Position numbers and translations under genes: made by a program. A DNA stretch of 64,000 nt from UBA5614 sp963667535. GTDB taxonomy: Bacteria; Cloacimonadota; Cloacimonadia; Cloacimonadales; Cloacimonadaceae. The stretch covers positions 682,001-746,000 of the forward strand of contig CAXXDU010000002.1 of NCBI GenBank assembly GCA_963667535.2, written 5' to 3'. The notes under the pieces were generated by a model. It was given only the letters and a program-made list of their open reading frames with translations, did no database searches and had not been told where the DNA came from. Shown in pieces: positions 51,429 through 59,738 of this stretch (its first letter is position 1; the number at the start of each line of letters is the position of its first letter).

Positions 51429-52895
51429 TTAAAACTGGAAATAGATAAAGGGTTGAATGTCAGAAGTGCGGGTCTGATACATCAGCCAGATCAGGAAAGC
51501 TACCAGCAGAGACTGGACAGGGACAGGCATTCTTCTCATCAATCCATATACATTTACATCAAATTTCTGAGGAAGCCAGTGGATAAGATAACCCAAAGCG
51601 ATAAAAATACCTATCATGCGATAGCCTTTTATCCATTCCAAGACCAGAAGTCCGTTAAAATTAGTAAATATCTGATTGAGCATCTGTCCGGCAAATTCAA
51701 AATTAGGAGCACGGAAGAATATCCAGAGAAAGCTGACAAACTGGAAGGTAACTATTACTCCGACTACTTTCATAAACCGTGTCTGTGAGATTTTCATGGA
51801 AAGCCAGAATTTGTCTGCTACCAGCCCCAAGCCATGCATACCGCCCCAGAAGACGAAGTTCCAGCTTGCTCCATGCCAGAGACCACCCAGTACCATAGTG
51901 ATGAATAGATTGAGATACTGTCTGAATTTACCGAGTCTGTTCCCACCCAAAGGGATATAAAGATAATCACGCAGCCAGGTGGAAAGAGACATGTGCCAAC
52001 GGTGCCAGAATTCTGTTACACTCCTGGCTTTATATGGAGTATTAAAGTTTATGGGTAATTCAAAACCGACCAGGGCAGCCAAGCCGATTGCCATATCGGA
52101 ATATCCTGAGAAATCACAATAAATCTGCAGTCCATAACCATAGATGGCTATCAGATTTTCCACTCCTGAAAACAGAGTGGGATTTTCAAAGACTCTATCT
52201 ACAAAGTTGATGCTGATATAGTCAGCAATGATACCTTTTTTGATTAATCCGCCCATAATCAGAATCAGAGCCATGGCAACTGTATCGCTGTTCAGATTAA
52301 CTTTCTTGCGGATTTGGGGAATAAAATAGGTGGCACGAACTATCGGACCTGCTACCAGTTGCGGGAAAAAAGCTACGAAGAAGAGGAAATCCTTAAAGCT
52401 ATCGATGGGTTCGAGCTTCTTCATGTAAATATCCATGGTATAGCTCATAATCTGGAATGTGAAGAAGGAAATCCCCACAGGCAGGAAAATATCCAGCATC
52501 GGCAGATTACCACCGATTATCTGATTGATTGTAGTTAAAACAAAATTGGTGTACTTATAATAGCCCAGAGAGCCGATATTCCAGAAGATACTGACGATAA
52601 ACAGGGTATTGCGAAGTCCTCTGTGCTTGCTTTGCCAGATTATCCTGCCAATAATATAGTTGATGAGCGCTGTGAGAATGAGCAGCAAGACAAAAGCTCC
52701 ACTGGTCTTGTAATAAAAATACAGGGAAACCAGCATCAGGAACCAGGTACGCAGCTTGACATGGTTGGCGATAAAAGGATAAATCAGCACAATTACCATA
52801 AAGAAAAACAGGAAGAATGAGCTGGTAAAGAGCAGCGGATGCTGCGGGTCATAAAGCAGGGTGGGGATTATCTTATTCAATAGGTTTTCAAACAT
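51429..52895 (-). CDS. MBOAT-family O-acyltransferase (AlgI/DltB-like)
   Basis: 488 residues, about eleven membrane helices. EFWHRWHMSLSTWLRDYLYIPLGGNR and MVLGGLWHGASWNF contain the conserved RWH segment and the catalytic His (near 336). These enzymes move acyl groups, usually acetyl, across the membrane to an exported polysaccharide or wall polymer. The gene is the last of a three-gene minus-strand operon with two SGNH-domain proteins, the arrangement known for polysaccharide O-acetylation (AlgI with AlgJ/AlgX). It overlaps the preceding gene by one base. Confidence 0.93.
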   Translation of the reverse strand: MFENLLNKIIPTLLYDPQHPLLFTSSFFLFFFMVIVLIYPFIANHVKLRTWFLMLVSLYFYYKTSGAFVLLLILTALINYIIGRIIWQSKHRGLRNTLFIVSIFWNIGSLGYYKYTNFVLTTINQIIGGNLPMLDIFLPVGISFFTFQIMSYTMDIYMKKLEPIDSFKDFLFFVAFFPQLVAGPIVRATYFIPQIRKKVNLNSDTVAMALILIMGGLIKKGIIADYISINFVDRVFENPTLFSGVENLIAIYGYGLQIYCDFSGYSDMAIGLAALVGFELPINFNTPYKARSVTEFWHRWHMSLSTWLRDYLYIPLGGNRLGKFRQYLNLFITMVLGGLWHGASWNFVFWGGMHGLGLVADKFWLSMKISQTRFMKVVGVIVTFQFVSFLWIFFRAPNFEFAGQMLNQIFTNFNGLLVLEWIKGYRMIGIFIALGYLIHWLPQKFDVNVYGLMRRMPVPVQSLLVAFLIWLMYQTRTSDIQPFIYFQF

Positions 52896-54214
52896 TATCT
52901 GCGCTCCGCATAATTTTTATAGCCTTTTATCAGTGCCTGGTTAAACAAATGACCTTGCAGCATATAGCCTTTGGGAGTGAAATGCTTCAAATCTCCCGAT
53001 GCCAGACCCAACCTGCGCCATTGCATTATTGAGCTGGCTCCACCCATCACTTCCTGCAAATTCCACCAGGCATAGTTATTATCCAAAGCATACTTCTTCA
53101 AAAGTTCATTGGCTTTGGCAATATCCTGATTATCTCTGCCGTTTTTATATGAATCAGGGGGAAATGTAAAAAGTACAGGTACCTTGGGAACTGCCTTGGA
53201 TAGCTGCTTCATAAACTGCTTAACAGTCTTGAGATATACATCTTCTCTAAATCTGCCCTGAGTATCATTGGTACCCAAAGACACAATAATCAGGTCTGGA
53301 GCCAGAATCCGCATCTGGGGGAAAAACTCGTTAATCCTGGAAAATCTATCAAAGCTGGCGCCATTGACACCTACAGAATGATACAGCAAGCCCGGCTGCT
53401 GCCTTTCCAGGATAATGCCATACAGATTTGCTTTGTCATTGGAGTTATCAGCTTTAAAGGAAAGCTCTGCCTGCCTGACCGGATTGACCCAGCTAAGCTG
53501 ATAGATAGATTGGTCGGCAAAGGTATTGACGCTTTGTGAGAGTTCATCTTCCAAACCTGTTGCAGTCCAGGCATAACTGTTTTCCTGCTCTTTCATAATC
53601 AGTGTAACCTGATCAAAGGTGTTATCTGTCTGGAAGAAGTTATTGGTCTGAATATTGAGGTCGCCTTCTGCTTTTGCCTGCAAGCCATAGCCGCAAATAC
53701 CTATTTCATTGGAAGACCTTTGCCAGCTTGACTTGGAAGAAAATCTGATATCGTCCGGTTGATTGGTGCCTGCCATTCTCCAGGGGAAGACCAATCCTCT
53801 GCCGGCATTGCCAAAGTAACGCTGTAAAGAGCTGCGGGCTGTTCCGCTAAAATAACCGGGCTGGATATGAGAATCTCCGACCTGTAAAATAGTTACTCTG
53901 TCTTTTTGACCGTTTCTCAGCTCTGCCAGTTTGGAATAAAAGCCCTTTAGAGCAAGGCTGTCATTCTCAATAAAGTTCACTTCCTGATTGAGCATAGGGT
54001 ATTGTTCGATAATGCTTTGAGTATCCAAAAGCAGATAATAACTCTGGATAATTTCTTCCAGTAAATCGATATCTTCAGGATAGGTTTCCTCGTAAACCAG
54101 CGTATCGCTGTCACTATTGAGCTTATCATTCTGCTCGCTTGCCATGACTATTCCCAGTACCAATATCATGGTGAGAATAATGATGACTAAGCGGAGCGGA
54201 AAAGGTCTGTGCAC
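52895..54214 (-). CDS. SGNH-fold protein, probable partner of the MBOAT acyltransferase
   Basis: 439 residues. Signal anchor at 8-25, then an SGNH/GDSL domain: block I LQVGDSHIQPG (Ser115), block III SLGTNDTQG and block V SGDLKHFTPKG (Asp and His of the triad). It would transfer acetyl groups to, or remove them from, a periplasmic polysaccharide. The start is GTG 54214, which shares its G with the TAG stop of the upstream gene, so translation is coupled. Confidence 0.85.
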   Translation of the reverse strand: MHRPFPLRLVIIILTMILVLGIVMASEQNDKLNSDSDTLVYEETYPEDIDLLEEIIQSYYLLLDTQSIIEQYPMLNQEVNFIENDSLALKGFYSKLAELRNGQKDRVTILQVGDSHIQPGYFSGTARSSLQRYFGNAGRGLVFPWRMAGTNQPDDIRFSSKSSWQRSSNEIGICGYGLQAKAEGDLNIQTNNFFQTDNTFDQVTLIMKEQENSYAWTATGLEDELSQSVNTFADQSIYQLSWVNPVRQAELSFKADNSNDKANLYGIILERQQPGLLYHSVGVNGASFDRFSRINEFFPQMRILAPDLIIVSLGTNDTQGRFREDVYLKTVKQFMKQLSKAVPKVPVLFTFPPDSYKNGRDNQDIAKANELLKKYALDNNYAWWNLQEVMGGASSIMQWRRLGLASGDLKHFTPKGYMLQGHLFNQALIKGYKNYAERR

Positions 54215-55638
54215 TATTTCTTTGCCCTGTTTAGCAGGAAGTCAGTCAGCATATCGGCGATTTTATTCGCACCCGCCTGATTGAAATGTGTATAGTCCTT
54301 GGCTGCCAAAGGTGGAACGTTCTTTACATACTTTTGCATACTGTCTTTGCCACCCATAGCTTCGTACAAATTCCAGAAAGCGCAGCCTGTGGAATCTGCA
54401 ATTTCTGACTGTGCTTTAATCAAAATCGGGATATCAGGTGAGGTCTGGTATTTATCCACTACTTTGATACTTCTGTCATGAGCGCTTACTAAAAGAATAG
54501 GTATTTCTGGAAATGCTGCCTGCAGATATCTGATAGTCTTAATCATACCTGTGCGGTAGAAACTATATGATTTTGCTTTGGGATTGGAAACGTTTTCTCC
54601 ATATTGCAGGATAATCAGGTCATATTTGAGGTTCTTCTGGAACACTTCCAGGATAGGCTTGGGTATTCTTTGAAAATACATGCCGGAAAACCCTCTGATG
54701 GAGAAGTTATCAACGAAAACACCATTGGGTTTATCAAAGCTGATGCCGTATACATGCACCGGGTCGGTGATTGAGAATTCCAGATACAGACTCTTGATGG
54801 GGATGCCTCTGCTCAGGTTAATAGTCTGAACAGCTTCACCGGGAGTCAGATTAAAACTCTGTGCCGGTTTATCATCAAAACCTACCTTCACGACAGAGCC
54901 GGGTCTGGCATGGCTGTAAAAGAGCCTGATGCGGTCAAATTGTCTTGCTCCGCCCGAAACATTGGCATTCTGATATTTTATCCAGGATGGGGTATTTACG
55001 TAATATCTCTGCGTTTCCTGCTTCGGAGCCACAGGAGGTGTAAAAGTAGCTACTGAATCTATCACAGAATTAATCAAAGTATCGGATACAACCTCAATTG
55101 CTTTCTGCACTGTATAAAAATTGCGGGGAATATAAACAAATCCACCCAGTCCCAAAGGATATTCAGCTTTGTAAGGTGTCATGAATGACATGGTTTCCCA
55201 GTTCTTGGCAAAGCTGTGTCTGATGGTTCTGCGAAAGCTTGCCACAATAGAAGTGATAGGCACAAAACCGATACCATCTCCGCCATAACGCGATTGCAGA
55301 TTATATCTGAGCTGCTGGGTAATCAAATCACCTTCGATAATGGAATCGCCAAAATAGGCTATCCTGATACTGCCATTTGTCTCTTTTACTGAATTGAGTT
55401 TGGTTATTAATGACGCCAAGGGTGATGTCTTGCTGGTATATCCCTCTGCCTCTTTTAAAGCTCTTTCCAAAGCTGCATCATTTGTAGTATCTGATTTGGC
55501 AGAAAACCAACTGAACCACTTAAGCGGCTTAATCCGGATATATTTATTATCACAACCGGGTACCAGCCAGGCAATTATCCCGATAAAAATAACAATCAAC
55601 AGGGTCAATAGTGTCACTTTCAGAAAATCTTTGTTCAT
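54214..55638 (-). CDS. SGNH-fold protein, first gene of the O-acylation operon
   Basis: 474 residues. Signal anchor LKVTLLTLLIVIFIGIIAWL, then RIAYFGDSIIEGD (Ser99), LQYGENVSN (block III, where Asn replaces the usual last residue order) and AAKDYTHFNQAGA (Asp/His). It is a paralogue of the next gene in layout: both have a beta-rich insert of about 180 residues between blocks I and III and the phrase (F/W)NLYEAMGG / NLQEVMGG before block V. It probably acts on the same polysaccharide, at a different step. Confidence 0.82.
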   Translation of the reverse strand: MNKDFLKVTLLTLLIVIFIGIIAWLVPGCDNKYIRIKPLKWFSWFSAKSDTTNDAALERALKEAEGYTSKTSPLASLITKLNSVKETNGSIRIAYFGDSIIEGDLITQQLRYNLQSRYGGDGIGFVPITSIVASFRRTIRHSFAKNWETMSFMTPYKAEYPLGLGGFVYIPRNFYTVQKAIEVVSDTLINSVIDSVATFTPPVAPKQETQRYYVNTPSWIKYQNANVSGGARQFDRIRLFYSHARPGSVVKVGFDDKPAQSFNLTPGEAVQTINLSRGIPIKSLYLEFSITDPVHVYGISFDKPNGVFVDNFSIRGFSGMYFQRIPKPILEVFQKNLKYDLIILQYGENVSNPKAKSYSFYRTGMIKTIRYLQAAFPEIPILLVSAHDRSIKVVDKYQTSPDIPILIKAQSEIADSTGCAFWNLYEAMGGKDSMQKYVKNVPPLAAKDYTHFNQAGANKIADMLTDFLLNRAKK

Positions 55639-55747
55639 TATAATCTAACTCCATCACATTCAGAACAATACCAAAATTTAAAACGTCTTTATCAGGCAAG
55701 GTTTTTTTGCTTCAGCGTCATGCACCTGATTCTTCCAGCAATTTAAA

Positions 55748-55985
55748 TACCAGTTGGTCAAAGCCGGCATCAATTATATATTACATCGTTATTTGATATC
55801 TTCATTTATTAATCATCTTTAATCTTTCTCTAAGTGGTGTCTGATTACACTTAATATACGTGGGTGCTACGCCTTTGAGACTACTGTGATTCCCCCGTGC
55901 TCACGGCGGAGACACGGCGGAGTCACGGCGGAATCATAAGGACAATCTATGTTCATTTAGAGTTAAATGAAAGAAGGATAGATGT
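55748..55985 (+). repeat. Three-copy dispersed element with 11-bp minisatellite, copy 2
   Basis: GTTGGTCAAAGCCGGCATC, AT-rich stretch, CTCTAAGTGGTGTCTG, AATATACGTGGGTGCTACG, three units of CACGGCGGAGA-type 11-mers (55902-55935), CAATCTATGTTCATTTAGAG and AAATGAAAGAAGG. It matches 62098-62345 throughout and 23399-23575 in reverse. Confidence 0.8.
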
Positions 55986-56020
55986 CATACAATAAACAGT
56001 GGAATAGCATTTTAAACTAT

Positions 56021-56219
56021 GTAACACAGGATTCTTTCCTGTTGGAAGTGGGGGGATTCTTTCCCCCCACTAAAAAAACAGATGCACGACAACTGACAAT
56101 TATACACTGTTTATGTAGGCTATTTTCATAAGGATTCGTATACTTGAAAAGACATGCTATTGCTTTTGTGCACGGGGTAAGAAACCCCCCACTTCCAACA
56201 GGAAAGAATCCTGTGTTAC
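56021..56219. mobile_element. 199-bp element with perfect 25-bp terminal inverted repeats, copy 1
   Basis: The left end begins GTAACACAGGATTCTTTCC and the right end is its exact reverse complement over 25 bases. Next to the left end is a hairpin GTGGGGGGA-TTCT-TTCCCCCCAC; next to the right end GGGGTAAGAAACCCC. The interior has no gene. It lies 89 bp before the next gene and is repeated at 58035-58239. This is a MITE-like, non-autonomous element. Confidence 0.8.
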
Positions 56220-56307
56220 AAGGCTTCGGAAGAATTGTGCTTGACTAAAGACACATTATGGAAATAGTTTAATAAAGTTATCTGCTTCCTCATGATTGGA
56301 GCTACAC

Positions 56308-58038
56308 ATGAAATTAAATAGATTAATTATACTAATGCTCATACTAATCCTGCCGGGCAGCACTGCTCTGTTTGCTCAGTTTGCGGGAGGAAGCGGAACC
56401 TCTGTCAGTCCCTATCTGATAGCAAGCGCTGCTCAACTGGATAGCGTACGCTATTATCCCGATGCCTATTTCCAACAAACAGCCGATATAGACCTTGGCG
56501 TTGCCCCCTGGAACGTGGGTGAAGGCTGGTCTCCCATTCCCTTCAACGGACACTATAATGGCAGTAACTACAATATCTCACATCTGTATATCAATACTCC
56601 CGAGAGTGAAGCTTACTCAGGTCTGTTTAATGGTGGCTTAGGGTTCTCCAATGTGGTTTTGGACTCGATGTATATATATACTGGAGGTTTTGTTGTGGGA
56701 GGATTAACAGCTCAGATGAATGGAGGGTCTATATCAAATTGTTTTGTAAATGGATACATTCGTCGAGAAGTTTATATCTTTGCAGATGCTTGGGTTGGAG
56801 GGTTAATCGGGTGTTTTATATATGATACAGTAATTGATAATTGTCATTTAAATATCACTATAATAAGCCCAGGTAGTACAACTGGTGGATTATTAGGATG
56901 GCAATTATTTGATCAACTAGATCCTCATCATATTTCAATATCGAACTGTTCTATAGTGGGTAATATTGATGGTGGTGGTGTTGGAGGATTAGCTACATTT
57001 CTAAATCAAGGGTTAATTACAAATTGTACATTTAATGGGAGTATAACAGCATCGAGAAGAGCTGGTGGGTTAATAGGCACAACATACGATTCATACATAA
57101 CTAATTGTCAATCTAGCGGGACAATATCAATTAACAGCGATTATAGAACTGGTGGGTTAATGAGTAGTGTAGTTCGATCTACGGTTTTGTATTGCTCATC
57201 ATCTTCAGATATTATTGGAAGCGGGCAATATGATTCAGAAGGTGGTGGGTTAATCGGGCTTCTTGATAGTAGCATTATCCGATATTGTTTCTCCACAGGA
57301 AATGTTACAAACAGTGATTACGGGGGTGGGTTTATAGGCGTGACATTAGGAAATTGCACCATAACCGATAGTTACTCTACAGCGAATGTTTCAAATGGTT
57401 ACTATTTAAGTGGATTTGTAGGTTATTTAGGTAATCCCGGTAGCGAAGTCACAATAGAACATTGTTATAGTCTTGGTTCTGTAACTGGTAATGATTGTCA
57501 TGGAGCCTTTTGTGGCTATAATGAATTGACTCCTGATGTAGTTTCTAATAGTTACTGGGACACACAGACCTCAGGTATGACGTACGCGAGTGGTGGTGGC
57601 AATACAGTTAATGCCTATCCCCGTACTACGGATGATATGACTTATCCTTATACTGATAGTACTTTTGTGGGTTGGGATTTTGCTAATGTCTGGCAAGCTG
57701 ATACAGATTATTCGCATAATAATGGTTATCCATATTTAAGAGCGTATACCGCTCCTGATACAACTCACATTGTCTTATCTGCTCCTCAGAATGTGCAGGT
57801 AGAAATTATAAATAACACAGATGTTCGTTTGAGCTGGACACCTGTCATGCAAACAGTAACGGGAGCGCCGGTCACTGTTACAGGCTATAAAGTCTATCGT
57901 AATATTACGGGCAATGCTTTTGATGAAGCAGGTTACATCTATCTTGATAGTTCTGCTACTCCCTCTTATACACATATAGCCGGAGCGGGCATTCCTCATG
58001 CTTATTATCGTGTAACCGCTGTTTTGGGTGTGCAGTAA
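56308..58038 (+). pseudogene. GLUG-repeat surface protein, 3' end truncated by an inserted element
   Basis: 576 residues from ATG 56308 (TTGGAGCTACAC before it). Signal peptide to about 25 (LILPGSTALFAQ). Residues 90-400 are GLUG-like repeats (GGLIG...ITNCQSSGTI, GGGLIG...IRYCFSTGNV) typical of beta-helical adhesins. A FN3 domain begins at about 490 (APQNVQVEIINNTDVRLSWT) and breaks off at YYRVTAVLGVQ. The TAA stop is supplied by bases 2-4 of an inserted inverted-repeat element (58035-58239). The sorting domain expected at the end is missing but is present in the next open frame, so the protein probably cannot be sorted to the surface. Confidence 0.75.
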
Positions 58039-58239
58039 CACAGGATTCTTTCCTGTTGGAAGTGGGGGGATTCTTTCCCCCCACTCGAAAGAAAAGAATG
58101 AGTACGACAATTGACAATTTTTCGATATATGATAAAGATGTATTATTACTATGTGGAATTACATATTAATCGGGGTATTGTTTTTTGTGCATGGGGTAAG
58201 AACCCCGCATGCACCCAACAGGAAAGAATCCTGTGTTAC
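58035..58239. mobile_element. 205-bp element with terminal inverted repeats, copy 2, inserted in a coding region
   Basis: The same ends as 56021-56219 (GTAACACAGG...CCTGTGTTAC) and the same left hairpin. It overlaps the final codons of the GLUG-repeat gene, supplying its stop. The interior differs more than the ends. Confidence 0.8.
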
Positions 58240-58382
58240 TATCCACAAGTGAAACATCGAAGTGTATTGTTTTTTGTGCATAGGGTAAGAAACCCGCATG
58301 CACCCAACAGGAAAGAATCCTGTGTTACTATCCACAAGTGAAACATCGAAGTGTATTGTTTTTTGTGCATAGGGTAAGAAAC
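58240..58382 (+). repeat. 89-bp tandem repeat derived from the element's right end (1.6 units)
   Basis: The unit starts TATCCACAAGTGAAACATCG and ends in the right-end sequence CAGGAAAGAATCCTGTG with GTTAC. Unit 1 is 58240-58328; unit 2 is broken at 58382, where the gene remnant resumes. With the element itself, three right ends lie in line. Confidence 0.85.
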
Positions 58383-59687
58383 GCAAATCCAGCGCCGATT
58401 CGTAGTGAACCCTGGCACTGGGTAAGCTATCCTGTACTGAACATTACTAATAGCATGAAAACTGCTAATGTGTTCTTTGAAGAATTGCTGGGTACGCATC
58501 GCGATCAATACAACATTCTGCAACCAGACGTTTTACAGGAAATTCAATGGAATCAAGACAACACACCTCATTCAATACTATGGGAAAATGATTGGGGTAT
58601 ACATACCGGTAATAATGTTAATACCGACTTATCGAGCCATTCTGTGACCAGCCAACAAGGATATAAAATACAATTGATTGGTTATGGTGAAGCTGTCCCT
58701 GAAAACGCTCCTGCTGTGATATTGCATGAAAGCGGTTTTCAAACTCATCCAACTAACTATGTCAATATCCATGGGGACAATATGGACATTTATGAAAACT
58801 GGATTGGATATTATGCTAATGTTTGCACATGGCCTCAGGATGCCTTTGCTTCCATCTGGGATGATATTATCATGATTAAAGCCAAAGACTGGTGCTTATA
58901 CCGTTCCCGTAATAACCATGACTTTTCCGGGATTGAGGGCACTATGCGTCCACTCCAAGGTGATATGGTAGTTGTTGCAACTGCTAACGATCACCCGGAA
59001 TTCCAGTGGAATGTAATTACTCATGTGGAACCCATAACTAAGTCCAAACCGGAATACTTCACTTATGACGAAAAGCCGGATTATGTGCCCGTTACTATTA
59101 ATTTGACCGGAATAGACAGAAGCAGTTTGAAGGAAATTGGTTTGAAACTGAATGGTGATTTTAAAGGAGCTGTCGTAGTAGAAAATGATGTGGAACAACT
59201 CTGTGCTTATCTGGGCATTAGTGAAAGACTTACAGAAGGCAATGTGGAGCTGATATTCTATTACCATAGCGCTAAGAACCAGCAGCAGGAAATGAAAAGC
59301 ATCAATTTAGCCGGTTCCATGCTTAGCAGTGAAAACATCAATGGTAATGCTGATTATCCAACCTACAAGATAAACGTTAATTCCAACGATTTAGAAAACA
59401 TGATAGTACCTGCTGTTGCGTTGGAACAAAATTATCCCAATCCCTTTAATCCTACTACAAGGATTGGTTATTCTCTTAAAGACGACGGCAATGTATCGCT
59501 TGACATTTATAACGTTAAAGGTCAACTGGTAAAAACACTGTTCCGTGGAAGAAGTACTAAAGGAAGCTTTAATACATCCTGGGAAGGAAAAGATAACTCG
59601 GATAAAGCTTGTTCCAGTGGAATATACTTTTGTAAACTTCGCACAGCGGATAAAATCCTCGTGCGTAAAATGATGCTTATGAAATAA
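58383..59687 (+). pseudogene. Sorting-domain remnant of the interrupted surface protein
   Basis: An open frame of about 430 codons starting inside the repeat array with no signal peptide and no ribosome site. It has an exported-protein beta domain (WVSYPVLNITNSMKTANVFFEE...) and a complete C-terminal sorting domain (LEQNYPNPFNPTTRIGYSL, IYNVKGQLVKTLFRG, WEGKD, SSGIYFCK, KMMLMK). The simplest reading is that this is the 3' half of the gene at 56308, in a different frame after insertion of about 345 bp. Two unrelated truncated genes cannot be fully excluded. Confidence 0.65.
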
Positions 59688-59694
59688 AGAATTT

Positions 59695-59725
59695 CTTAGG
59701 GGAGGGACAGTATCCCTCCCCTAAG
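59695..59725 (+). terminator. Strong hairpin (weak terminator or mRNA-protecting stem)
   Basis: CTTAGGGGAGGGA, loop CAGTA, TCCCTCCCCTAAG: a 13-bp perfect stem, 8 bases after the stop. There is no T-run, and the next gene's ribosome site follows directly. Confidence 0.55.
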
Positions 59726-59738
59726 ATTAAGGATTATA

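Noticed and set aside
56220..56307. Sigma-54 promoter for the GLUG-repeat gene
   Set aside because: TATGGAAATAGTTTAAT lacks GC at -12.
58111..58341. Short frames inside the inserted element and its tandem repeats
   Set aside because: They repeat FFVHRVRNPHAP-like phrases on one strand and mirror phrases on the other, showing translation of repeat DNA.
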